Below are positions 36,850 through 46,880 of a DNA stretch of 64,000 nucleotides, piece after piece; position 1 is the first letter of the stretch, and each line of letters begins with the position of its first letter. Made by a program: the position numbers and the translations under genes. The stretch covers positions 248,001 to 312,000 of the forward strand of contig JAJHZJ010000041.1 of assembly GCA_023548195.1 (NCBI GenBank), given 5' to 3'. Source of the stretch: Bettongia penicillata ogilbyi (taxonomy: Eukaryota > Chordata > Mammalia > Diprotodontia > Potoroidae). The notes beneath the pieces are model-generated. The model worked only from the letters and a program-made list of their open reading frames with translations, had not been told where the DNA came from and made no database searches.

Positions 36850-36915
36850 GTCAGTCAACAACATTTATTGAGTACCAAATATGAGCAAAACACTGTATGA
36901 GGCACTTATACAACA
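36850..36915 (-). mobile_element. L2 3'-end fragment, antisense
   Basis: 'caacatttattgagtaccaa' and 'gcaaaacactgtatgaggca' are the antisense L2 terminus. Confidence 0.6.
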
Positions 36916-37319
36916 TAAGAGATTGTCATGCTAGCTTGGAGAAAAAACCAATGGCTCGTCTCCCATTACAATCCAACCCTGTAGTGTAAGGTTTAATGAT
37001 ATGTATATGACACCTTCTTTTATTTTATGGTTCAGTTGTTCCACAATTACTTAGTAGGAATTACACAGTTTTCTCCTTAGTCAAAGTCTTTACCTTCATT
37101 GGTATGCTGGATGCTGATGCCATTCTATTTTTAAAGATGATTGACTAATTCCCTTATAATTTTTATTTTTTTTAAAAACATCCAAAATGAGGTAACTTTC
37201 TAGAGAAGTATGCTTCTTGCACTATTGAATTCTTCTGATCCAGTTACTAATAATGTTATGTCTTGTTTACCTTGGGATGAGAAGCTATTCTGATCCATAG
37301 AATTCTAAGAACCTATGGT
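36916..37319. other. Unassigned stretch
   Basis: No gene or repeat recognised. Confidence 0.4.
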
Positions 37320-37515
37320 CCTTTGATCATAGATCTAGAGCTTAACAGGACCTTGGAGGTCATCTAGTCCAGTGCCCTTGTTTTACTGTTGAAGAAACTA
37401 AGGCCCAAAGAGGTGAATTAACATGCAGAGTCACACAGCAAAGAAGTGGCAGAGCCAAGACTTTACTTGGTCCTCTAACTCTAAATTCTATATTCTTTCC
37501 ACTGTACCACATTCA
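37320..37515 (-). mobile_element. MIR-type SINE, antisense
   Basis: 'gatcatagatctagagctta', 'aggtcatctagtccagtgcc', 'agtcacacagcaaagaagtg' and 'tctttccactgtaccac' give a nearly complete antisense copy. Confidence 0.8.
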
Positions 37516-40500
37516 AAACCTGTGTTCAATTTTGAAGGCTGTCTTCATTATGCTCTTCTGGCAGGAAAAAAATAATGTTTCTGATTCTGAAGCTTGTCAT
37601 AGCATTATGTCTTGACACGTGTAGAGATAATAGATACAACCTGAAAACCATTTCCAAGGGCATTGGGAAAAGATAATCCTCCAAAAGTCCTGAGAGAACC
37701 ATCCAAGGCCTTAAGCAAATTTTCCTATGTGGAAAATAAAATGTCAAATCATTACATCTAGGTGCTCTTAAAGCAAGAAAAATGAAATTGAGGAGACATC
37801 AGAGAAATAGTAAATATTCGCAATCCCATTTCCCTTGCTTCGAGGCTTTGTTTAGAATTTAATCAAGGCACCTTTATTTCACCAGAAATAAAATTTTATT
37901 AATATCATGTCAAATGTTTTAAAATACATTTACCTTTTTCTATCTCTTCATTTAGAAAACAATCCAATAAAAATTTTAACCATAACCAACATGTGTTAAA
38001 ATGTGAAAAAGCATATTTCTGATTATATAGCAGATGTATATATTCTCCAAATAAATGTTGTAGAACACCATCTGTTTGACATTTGAGTACATTTCTGTAG
38101 ATGTAAATGTTCTGCTTTTGTTCTTTCATTAGTGGTTTATGGCAAATTTATGATGATATATCTCACAATAGCTATACCAACTATGTATGACCTAGAGATA
38201 CCCTGACAAAAATCACTTGGCATGCGTGAATTTAAAAATGCATGTGACTCTCTCTCATTTACACTAGCCAACCCACTGCTTTAAAGAAACCTTTACAATT
38301 GAGTAGAAGCAAGAGATCTATAACAAGATTGCAAACTGTAGAGTTCACTGCAAAAGGGGGCAAGGAAGTTTCTTTCCTCATCATTTCACATGTGGGTTTA
38401 CTGCAATGTACAGCCATCACAGTAAGTCAGAGATTTAAGTTTAATATCTAATATCTTCCAAGTCTCTCCCAGATTCAACCAAGTCTGAAAGTATCTAATT
38501 CTTGCTAACTGTGGACCTGGCTCTATGAATACCTAATGGACTTTCCATTTTTGAGACTGTCCTTTGTGGTACGGGAAGAAAAATAAATGGTCACATGACC
38601 ATTTCCTAAAGTTTAAAGAATGGAAACTCCATATATATGACATATATACATAGATATGTTTTTCTTACACTTGAAGTAAAAATAAATTTAAAATTATATA
38701 TAATTTCAGGCAATTTCATGTAATTTATTTATGTAATTTCACCATCTCTCCTCTAACATATAAAACTTTACATCATCCTTCAAAGAGGAAAGGATTTTCA
38801 ACTAAATTGGAAAATTAGTATTATGTCATTTTATGTAACCCTAATTTAATGCTTCATCCTAATTTCTTGACTGTTTAAATTGACTATCTTCGTTTGAGGA
38901 GTAAAAGTCATGTTGCAAAAACAAAGTTATTTTCAAAGAAAGCTATGTCCTGCTGTGTATATTTCTGGTTGGAAAGTTCTTCAGGTTAAGAGCTACAACC
39001 TACTGACAATACTCACAGAAAGAGAATTATATTAACATGAGAGCTCAGACCAGAGTTTTCAGCCCCACGTGGACTGCTGTAGTTGGGAAAGGGCCCTCAA
39101 GGAAAAGAAACAAGCAACCAAAACTTATCATATACCTGATGTCTATCAATGAAGTTTAAAAAAAGGGAATTTATTAAACTGACACATATATAACTATATA
39201 CACCATAAATTTTCAGTTAATTAAGAACACTTGTTTGCATTGGATTCTAGTTTCTGAAAGTTCATCAAAAGTTTCTATATTTTTTTTTCAAATGAAAGTT
39301 CTTTCCCTTTACTATTTAATAAAATGAATAAACTCCAAAGTATCATGTGGCATTGAAGTAAACTTGTAAGTCACAAAATGAAATGAACATTTTTGTAAAG
39401 TTCCTTAAAGAAGGCCGAGAACTATTGTTTCAATAAACACTAGATCAGTCCAGGAATGACTAGATTACAGCAATGAATATTAATTGGCCCTACTCTTAAA
39501 AACCATCTTCCCAGAGAAAGTTCAACTGGTGCGGTAGGCTAAGGTCCCTTTGTCCTCTTACAATTACTTGCTCTGTCCTAAGGTGCAGCAAATCAGAGTG
39601 ACCATCCTGACCCCAGGCATTGAGGACTCTCCCAAATACACACTGCTGCAGTAATGGAAAGCATTCAGGGATTGAAGGAGCCAATGGAGGAGAGGGGGAA
39701 AGTGACTCCTTGAGTTGGTACTTTAAAAAAAGAAGGAAAAAAAAAGACCTGAGGCTTATGTAACATACTATCAGCAAGTGATAAATACACTCATATTCTG
39801 GCCATCAACGGCCCTGATACCTCACCAAGACAAATAGGGTAAGACTCCCCCCCCTGCCTGCTTTTTTGACATGATCTTTAGGCTGTTACTCTTTTGTGAC
39901 TTTTGCCCCTTTTACAGCTATATTTGTTCATGTTGATTTTGCCTGTATGAAGGAAGTTGAAGGGAGTGGGACATTGTGTGATTTGCCCCCAGGGTTTCTA
40001 CACCCTGATTTCTATATCAACTAGTTTCTAATAGCAAAATATGAACCTGGATTACTTGGCTTCTGATTCATTACAGCCGGGATTCTCCTTTCACAACAGC
40101 TTACAGAGATATAAACCTATTAAGCCTTTCCAGGTTTGAACAGGGAAAAGCCTAGGCTCCCAGTTAACAAGCCCTTACCTTTAAAATTGCCTTCACTTCT
40201 TGGTGCATTAGGGCTCATTTTGTAAAACTGGGGTGTGATTTGAGACCCAGTGTAGGTATTTGGGCTGACCCTTCCATACACGTGCCTTTTGCTCAGCTTA
40301 TCAGTCACCTACTCAGGGCATCTTTTCATCTTCAGTTGTACTCCCAACAGACTATTTAGACAGAAGAAGATTTTCAAATTTAGCACATAAATTGTTCAAC
40401 TGAATATGGACTAAACACAATCCAATATGCTTAGTGAATGCAAAGCAATGAGCTAAGGAGATGAATGAGTTCTTTGTCCGGATGGAACGGAGAGCCAAAG

Positions 40501-41120
40501 GCTCATATGCCAACCGTTGGTGGCAGTCAAACAATCCTGGAAAGAATCACTCTTTCTTTTCTTTCTCAAACTGTTTTCCCCCTCCTCATTGCACTTTTCA
40601 TTGCACTTCTCCATTTGCCTTTCCTTGCTTCCATTTTTTTTTAGCCTACTTTCTTACCATGCCTCCAGTCAGCTAGTGACACCCACAGGTATTACTCAAG
40701 TCTATCAGTAATACTCATGATTGCTTATCAAGAACAGTCCTCTGCATTTTACTGAAAAGTTTCAAAAGGCTTCACTTCACCCAGATCAGGGGAGGGAAAG
40801 GAGAAAATGGGACAGGTAAAGGGAGAACAGGAGTGTAGTTAATGTTATCCTGGTTAATTTTCCTTAATCTTATTTCTTAACTCAGGATAATAGAGATTTC
40901 ATAGTTCTAATATAGTTCAACTAGTATTCAAGATAATGGAAAGCTCCTTATCAATAAACTGTTATTATAATTTTTATGAAAAAGAATAAATGCCCTGAAT
41001 AGATTAATTATTACCTCAAATAGCCTTTATTTTTTTTATTTGTTTTAGTTTTTTGAGGAAATATTTTAACATATCTTCAAAAAGTTGTTCATTTTTAGGC
41101 ACTGGTACTTTTCTTCACAC
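37516..41120. other. Repeat-poor unassigned stretch
   Basis: About 3.6 kb in which I recognise no transposon, gene or RNA, in a window otherwise dense in repeats. Short open frames on both strands carry no recognisable domains. Confidence 0.45.
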
Positions 41121-41325
41121 CTGACTGGAGTCAGGAAGATCTGAGTTCAGATTCAGCCCCAGACACTTACTAACTGGGTGACTGTACAAGTCACTTAACT
41201 TCGTTTAATAGTTTCCTCATCTGTAAAATGAGCTGGAGGAGGAAATGGCAAACCCCTTCAGTATCTTTACCAAGAAAACCCCAAGTGGGGCCATGAAGAA
41301 TCGGACACAACTGAATAACAACTTC
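41121..41325 (+). mobile_element. Marsupial tRNA-derived SINE
   Basis: 'actggagtcaggaagatctg' through 'ctcatctgtaaaatgagctg' and 'gaggaaatggcaaacccctt' to 'tcggacacaactgaataaca'. Good conservation; the first bases of the head are missing. Confidence 0.85.
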
Positions 41326-43261
41326 CTCTTCATATGCGCTCATAGATTAGCAAGCTCTTTAAATGATGTAGGATCAAATAAGACAGAGTTTCTTACTTCT
41401 CTGCCACATAAAGTAGCTGATTTCAATAGCAATTTTCTCAGGTATATTTGATACAAAAGTTCCTTTAATTCCTTCACCTTTTCTATGCTAATTCTTCCCA
41501 AGATAAGTATATTATTCACATGTATTCTGATATTTAAAAAGTATTTTAATGCATGCATTATCTAATATCATTGTTTCCTCTCAAAGGCAAATTTTGTCCA
41601 CCAGCCAAATATATTGCCTTTTCCAGTGCATATCCGAAAATCTCCCACTACTAATTCTAGCTAGGGAAATTCCTTTTTTTGTTCCTCCTCTTACATTTAT
41701 AGCCTTTGTAATTGATATTATTATGCTTTATGAACTCTAAGTGATAAAAGAGCTATTATGGGAAATGAGAGCTACTTTCTTGGCATGGGGGCAAAAGGCA
41801 GGTTTTAAGATTTTTTGAAGTTCTAGACTAAATTTAGCTCCCATATATTTAGGTTTATTTTTTTCTATTAGGATTTTTCATTCAACTTACATTGCATGGG
41901 TATTAACCTCAATTCTGATTTTTCGTTTTGTTATAATGCTTTTTATTCTGGGCTTGATAGTACCATTAAATACACACCGGGTCCACCATTATGTCTTTGC
42001 AATCTACTGCTGTGCATTCTAATTAAGATTTTAAATTCCTTGATACCAAATGCTCCCATGATCAACATGGTGATAGTTCACAATAGGGCACAAACAACAT
42101 GAACAAAGTTAGAAATTACAAACCTCTCAAATGGAAAATCATTTTCTGAGTGAATAGTCTACTTTCAGCAACAAGACCATATAATAACAAATCATCACCT
42201 TCTCATCCATGATGGAGTATGACCACTGAAGGTTTGTAATCTGTCACCTAAAGCAAGGTCTTGGACCATTCTATCGTTCTGTGTAAAGAGTTCCAAAATG
42301 ATCCACAAACACATTAGTAAACACCTAGTTTTCAGAAGCATCAGAAGTGTTTCTCATTATTACTAAGCAATTCTCATCTCCAACTCTTCATTCCAATGCC
42401 ACAGCCTCATCAACACTAGTCTTTGGTTTGTTCTGGGCATACCTTTGGCAATTAATTTTCCCAATCTGCTTGATTACTTTATTACCTTTTTTACATGACA
42501 TGCTTGATAAGACAAAACTCCAAAAACTGAAGATGGGCATCACACTCAAATCCCAAATGCTATCAAATACCTCAAACAATTTAATAAGTCTATCTAATAT
42601 ATTAATAAACATCTTTCACATTTCAAAACATGATTACCTAAACTGTTATGCCAATAACACCCTGAAACGCTGTGTCAATTAGTGTTTGAGAGTAATGCTA
42701 AGACCAGTGCAAAGCTGAAACTGTGAAGAAAGAATATCTTAGCATATCTGCTGACTTATTCCAGCCTGGATAATTACAGGAAAAAAACTCAACCAATTTC
42801 CAGTTTGTGGGAAAGTTTGCCCAGCCACCCTTTCCCCAGGCTCCACAGCCTGCAAGACAGATGACTAAATAAATTAAATTATCACTGTTTAGTAGTGACC
42901 CACCACAAACTGTGACCCACCACAGCAGATATAGGATTCACTAAATTTTAATGCTCAACAACAAAGGCTATTAAGCCATGAGATGAGTAAAACTGAGTAC
43001 AATTTAGTAGAGCCATTTAAAGTCTCCTTCCCTCCTCCCCCCAAAAAAAAAACAAAACTATTTTATTTTTAGTTTAGAGGATCTTCTGCCCCATTTTGAA
43101 TTCTAGCCTTCGAGGCTGAGAATTGTGCCCAGCAAATGCTTTGGTACAAATGCTTGAAAACATACAAAGCATTTCTGAGAGTACCTCCCCACGTTCTCAT
43201 CTTTTAGAGGATGCTAAATTCAAACCACCCATTATCCTCATTAAGACTATACTGTCAGGTA
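41326..43261. other. Unassigned stretch downstream of the SERTAD4-like gene
   Basis: About 1.9 kb with no recognised repeat. It includes a 111-codon plus-strand frame (42,347-42,682) and a 72-codon minus-strand frame (41,340-41,558), neither with a convincing domain. Confidence 0.4.
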
Positions 43262-43280
43262 AATCTGTTCCTTTTTTCAT

Positions 43281-43291
43281 TTTATTTTATT
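43281..43291 (-). promoter_or_regulatory. Poly(A) signals of the SERTAD4-like gene
   Basis: Two overlapping AATAAA hexamers on the minus strand (43,286-43,291 and 43,281-43,286). They lie about 325 bases past the stop codon, in the right orientation for the SERTAD4-like last exon. Cleavage would fall near 43,260-43,270. Inferred from position. Confidence 0.55.
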
Positions 43292-43612
43292 CTCCACTCA
43301 TGGTGGTATAACAAACAAAGATGAAAATGTCTAAAAATCTGCATGAACAACTTTACATTAGAAACTATTTCTTAAAAGAGATCTCAGCTTCCAAAAGCAC
43401 TCAATCTGCAAACTTTAGAATGTATGGACATAATTTTGATTCAATATGATGATACTAAGGACTGCTAAATATTAATCAAAGTACTCTTCCAGTCAGTTCA
43501 AAGTGCATCTCAGCTTTGATCCCAAATGCACTGAGCAGTTGGTGCATCCTGTTCATTTAGAAACAGTCCAGACATTTAGAAACAAAAATAAGAAATCAAC
43601 GTAACAGCTGCT

Positions 43613-43987
43613 TTAATTCATTTTATAAATAAGCAACTGAGAATTTTGCTCCAAGTGGCTGCTAGTGTAGCCCATTCCATAAATGGCATTCTCCGCAGAA
43701 TAAGGCACAATATGGTACGAATGCAGCTCTTCATAATAGAGTGATTGAGAGCAGCATTCTTGTACCATAAACTTCAGCCGTTTTCTTGTATCAGAATAAG
43801 CAGTCCTATAACATGGAGCTTCCTTAAAGTATTCATAACTCTCTTTCTCCGCCTCCAGGTGGATCTTCCTCAACAAATTATTGATTAGCACAGACCTTCG
43901 AAGATAGGTTTCAGGGTCTTCAAGAAACCTGAGCTTCTCTAGTGAAAGTTTTAGAATGCAGGTCCGGTCTTCTGGTAATATCAAGTG
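43613..43987 (-). CDS. SERTAD4-like protein, last coding exon (SERTA domain)
   Basis: On the minus strand the acceptor 'ttttgtccttacag' precedes CAC at 43,987. The frame then runs 124 codons to TAA at 43,613-43,615. Exon residues 11-42 form a SERTA domain (start [16 protein letters not shown], then the hallmark [16 protein letters not shown]). SERTAD4 has IHxLYMSLEKLKF...[16 protein letters not shown] at the same place. The domain mediates protein contacts in transcriptional co-regulators of the SERTAD/TRIP-Br family. After it come only about 80 residues ending QLLIYKMN, much shorter than the long serine-rich and acidic C-terminus of SERTAD4. The start of the exon is phase 0 and joins the upstream exon exactly. 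Most likely a SERTAD4 paralogue; a diverged SERTAD4 orthologue is less likely. Confidence 0.85.
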   Translation of the reverse strand, partial: HLILPEDRTCILKLSLEKLRFLEDPETYLRRSVLINNLLRKIHLEAEKESYEYFKEAPCYRTAYSDTRKRLKFMVQECCSQSLYYEELHSYHIVPYSAENAIYGMGYTSSHLEQNSQLLIYKMN

Positions 43988-44190
43988 CTGTAAGGACAAA
44001 ATAATCAATATAAATTTATCTTGGAAGAGGAAACACTCAGGTTTTCCTACCAAGGAAAAGGTAAATAAGAAATAGCTTTGAAAAAAAAAAAACACTGATT
44101 AAGTCAGCATAAGGAGTTCTTAGTGAAGAAACTTGCCCTACCAGCCAAGGCAGATAAGTAGTTCCTCAGCAAATATGGGAAATAACTCAC

Positions 44191-44306
44191 TTTTGGAAAA
44201 TACCCATTGTAATCTTGATGTAAATCTTCTTCTTCTGCATATTTCCTCTTAAAGTAGGCTACTTTCGACGTCGTTAATGTAGATGGTAATACGTTTACTG
44301 GATGAA
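44191..44306 (-). CDS. SERTAD4-like protein, internal coding exon
   Basis: A 116-base minus-strand exon between acceptor 'ttttcatttatgcag' and donor AAAA|GTGAGT. It begins in phase 1 (two bases complete a codon) and ends in phase 0, so it splices in frame to the exon at 43,987. Its product has LTTSKVAYFKRKYAEEEDLH; SERTAD4 has [20 protein letters not shown], also directly N-terminal to its SERTA domain. The KRKYAEEE stretch corresponds to the basic N-terminal motif of the SERTAD family, which overlaps nuclear-localisation and cyclin A-binding functions in better-studied members. The intron to the last exon is only about 203 bases. The start codon must lie further upstream (higher coordinates). 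Confidence 0.82.
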
Positions 44307-44639
44307 CTGCATAAATGAAAAAGTGGAAAGAACTTATCAGTTTATAATGACAGAATTTTTTCATAATACGAGAAAATTCTACCATCTAGAAAAGGAAATT
44401 TGTGCTATAAAATATGAATTTCAAGTTTTCATAATGCTGGACAAAGTGAGAGGGGACAAATTATCTGTTCATATGGAGTTATATAGGCAAAAAATAATCT
44501 ATGTCTCAAAGTTGATGGAGTAGGTTAAATGAATTAATTTAATTTTTGACATATCCTCAATTCACCACTTTACTTTGTACCCCACAGGTCATGCTCACAA
44601 TCCATAAATGGCTCACAAAAGCAAATGACACTGTTTTTT

Positions 44640-44800
44640 ATAAAGATTTTGGGATTTGGAGTCAAAAAAAGCAGGCTCAAATATGGTCTCTTCTACCATA
44701 GTCAAGTAACTTTATCAGAAACTAGAATGAATGGTTAGATTCCTTGACAGCTAAGGTCCCTTCTAGACCTAAATCTATGGTTTGATGATCTCAGACATTT
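44640..44800 (+). mobile_element. tRNA-derived SINE, sense
   Basis: 'ttgggatttggagtcaaaaa' and 'gacagctaaggtcccttcta' then 'gacctaaatctatggtttga' mark a diverged marsupial SINE. It would lie antisense in the SERTAD4-like gene's upstream intron. Confidence 0.65.
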
Positions 44801-44883
44801 AACACCTAACTTTAGAATCTATTTAGTACTGTTGAATTAGGTAATGAGAATTCACTCTAAATTTATGGTTTATTCTTACTTAC

Positions 44884-44929
44884 ATTTATCTTCATCTGTT
44901 CTTTTCAGGACACATGCAGGCCTTTTCAA
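44884..44929 (-). CDS. Candidate upstream coding exon of the SERTAD4-like gene
   Basis: On the minus strand 46 bases lie between a plausible acceptor (ttttaatattctcag) and a strong donor (GTAAGTAAG). Reading from phase 0 gives LKRPACVLKRTDEDK plus one base. That one base is exactly the phase the 44,306 exon needs. No homology to the known SERTAD4 N-terminus is evident, so this is a prediction from splice signals and phase alone. Confidence 0.3.
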
Positions 44930-45535
44930 CTGAGAATATTAAAATATATCTTTATGGATTGTTTTAAGGGTTCTCAGTTCCTTCCATTCTTTGATAATGT
45001 GATAGGTATGATGATGTACAGTCAACCCACAAAGAAAGAATATTACAAACTGTCTCTATCTCCAATATCCCTTGGTAATGTCACAATTGATAAATGATAC
45101 CCAATAGTTTGAAAGGGAATGAGAAAACTGATGGAGTCTGCCTCTTTCCCTTCTAGCTTCTGCCAGACCATTGTTCCCCCATGAACCATGGATGACGGGA
45201 AGATGCTTCCTATTGTAGAAAGATATAGGACAGATAGGACTTATTTGATTCAATACTATGAACCCTGCGGAGGCACTTAAACCTGTTCACTTTCCAAACT
45301 GAGCTTTCAGTGAGACTAGGCATTGTATTACCTGCCTCTAAAGTGATGAAGCTGAGAAGGGACAAATGTGACTGAGCATGGGACATAGTTGGATTGGAAG
45401 TAATAGACAAGGAATCTAGAGTTTGGGTCCTTGCCTGTGAACCATTGAGGAAGACTAATGCTTCTGCTCCTACTTCTCCTCCTAGCTCTCCCTTCCTTCT
45501 CTTCCTCTATTTTCTTTTTGTCTCTGTAAGTTTCT
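44930..45535. other. Unassigned stretch
   Basis: Region where upstream exons of the SERTAD4-like gene might lie. No convincing first exon or CpG-rich promoter seen. Confidence 0.35.
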
Positions 45536-45648
45536 GTTTCTTTCTTCCCCCCTTCCTTTCTCTCTGTCTCTCTATCTCTCTGTTTCTATCTGTCTGTCTC
45601 TGTCTCTCTCTGTCTCTCTGTCTCACACACACACACACACACACACAA
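45536..45648. repeat. Pyrimidine tract and (CA)n microsatellite
   Basis: TC- and TG-rich pyrimidine repeat, ending in about 12 CA units (45,624-45,648). The 105-codon plus-strand frame across it is a low-complexity artefact. Confidence 0.92.
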
Positions 45649-45894
45649 GAATGTTGCTTTCTCTTTCTCTCTTTCCTCTTTCTAGATGTGCTAGGATTCC
45701 CCTTGGCCTAAAGACAGATACCAACTGTCAGATTCATAATGCCCTTTACATCAATAGTTGTATGTTTTCTATTCTTAAGAGTACTGTAAAGGATTCATAT
45801 TTTTAATCACCTGGAATTCATCATTTACATATTTCCATGTTGTTGGGCTAAGGATTTCACTTATGTTCTATGTTTTATGTGCTTGGTATATAGA

Positions 45895-45992
45895 GAGAGA
45901 TGAGTGTGTATGTGTATATATATTTGCATGTATATGCACACATGTATATACATATGTGCACATGTTCACACACATATATACATACCATGCAC
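45895..45992. repeat. TA/TG-rich simple repeat
   Basis: Degenerate alternating purine-pyrimidine sequence ('gtgtatgtgtatatatattt', 'cacacatatatacatacc'). Confidence 0.7.
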
Positions 45993-46322
45993 ATATTTAT
46001 TATTGAACTAATTTTGCTATAGTTCCATAGTAAATCTTATTAAATATCTGTTTTTATGGAGTAAAACTCTATAATTATATTGTAGGTTCAGCTTTACTGA
46101 TACTAAGACCAAAGTAAAAAGATCCCAGAAATCCTGGAATTTCAGCAGCTAGTAGAAGCAGGGAATCACACCTCCCAACTCCTAGTCTTCAAGACTATAA
46201 ATAATATATTTGTTGTCATGTTATCTAGAACCTATTATTTTCTTTACTGTAGGGAAGTGATGATGCCAACTCCTCATTCAATAAAGTACAGTAGCTCCCT
46301 ATTACATCCAGGACCAAATATA

Positions 46323-46399
46323 CAGGATGCTCCAAAAATCTTAGTGTGGTTTTAAGGTACTAAAACTCAAAACTACACATTAAGATTTTCGGGAACCCA
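46323..46399. mobile_element. Mariner-type MITE
   Basis: A 77-base palindrome. The left arm 'gctccaaaaatcttagtgtg' pairs with the inverse of the right arm 'cacattaagattttcgggaa'. The central 'ggttttaaggtactaaaact' gives the turn. TA flanks both ends (46,321-46,322 and 46,400-46,401), as expected of a Tc1/mariner TA duplication. Non-autonomous. Confidence 0.75.
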
Positions 46400-46414
46400 T
46401 ATATAGACAAGTTG

Positions 46415-46515
46415 GCTATCAGTTGATAAGTATTTAGTAAGAATTTACCAAGCACTGTGAACACAAAGAAAGACAAAATATGGTCCTGCCCTCAAGGAAT
46501 TCACATTATAACCAG
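46415..46515 (-). mobile_element. L2 3' end, antisense
   Basis: 'gaatttaccaagcactgtga' then 'cctgccctcaaggaattcac' is antisense L2 3'-end sequence. Confidence 0.7.
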
Positions 46516-46545
46516 AGAGATAGCAGACAAATGACGGCGTGCATA

Positions 46546-46546
<1 letters not shown>

Positions 46547-46594
<48 letters not shown>
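46547..46594. repeat. (TA)n microsatellite
   Basis: About 24 uninterrupted TA units. Confidence 0.97.
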
Positions 46595-46595
<1 letters not shown>

Positions 46596-46599
46596 TGTA

Positions 46600-46735
46600 C
46601 ATAGCTGTTTGCATATTGTCTCCAGAATTTGAATGTAAGATTCTTGGATTCCTGAAAACATATTTTTTGCCTTTCATTGCTTCCCTAGTACTTAACACAT
46701 TGCCTGGTATCTGAACAGCTTATTAAATGATGACT
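46600..46735 (+). mobile_element. L2 3' end, sense
   Basis: 'cttcccta-gtacttaacac' style words: 'ctagtacttaacacattgcc' then 'tggtatctgaacagcttatt' and 'aaatgatgactg' match the sense L2 terminus. Confidence 0.55.
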
Positions 46736-46749
46736 GGCACCCCGTCTAT

Positions 46750-46880
46750 ACCATGTAATAGTAGAGGGCTGCCTGGGGTTTACAAGGATTAAGTGACTTA
46801 CCTACAAAACATAATTAATGTGAAAAATTGGATTAAAACCCAGGTTTCTGACTGCAGATCCAGTTCTCTAAACAACACTG
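46750..46880 (-). mobile_element. MIR SINE fragment, antisense
   Basis: 'ggattaagtgacttacctac' and 'aaacccaggtttctgactgc' are antisense MIR head and core. Confidence 0.65.

Noticed and set aside
41340..41558. VNNILILG in a minus-strand frame as a possible retroviral reverse-transcriptase YVDD motif
   Set aside because: The catalytic aspartates are not there, the flanking residues do not fit, and no RNase H or integrase follows.
45394..45711. 105-codon plus-strand frame with Leu/Ser/His-Thr repeats
   Set aside because: Generated by the pyrimidine tract and (CA)n repeat.
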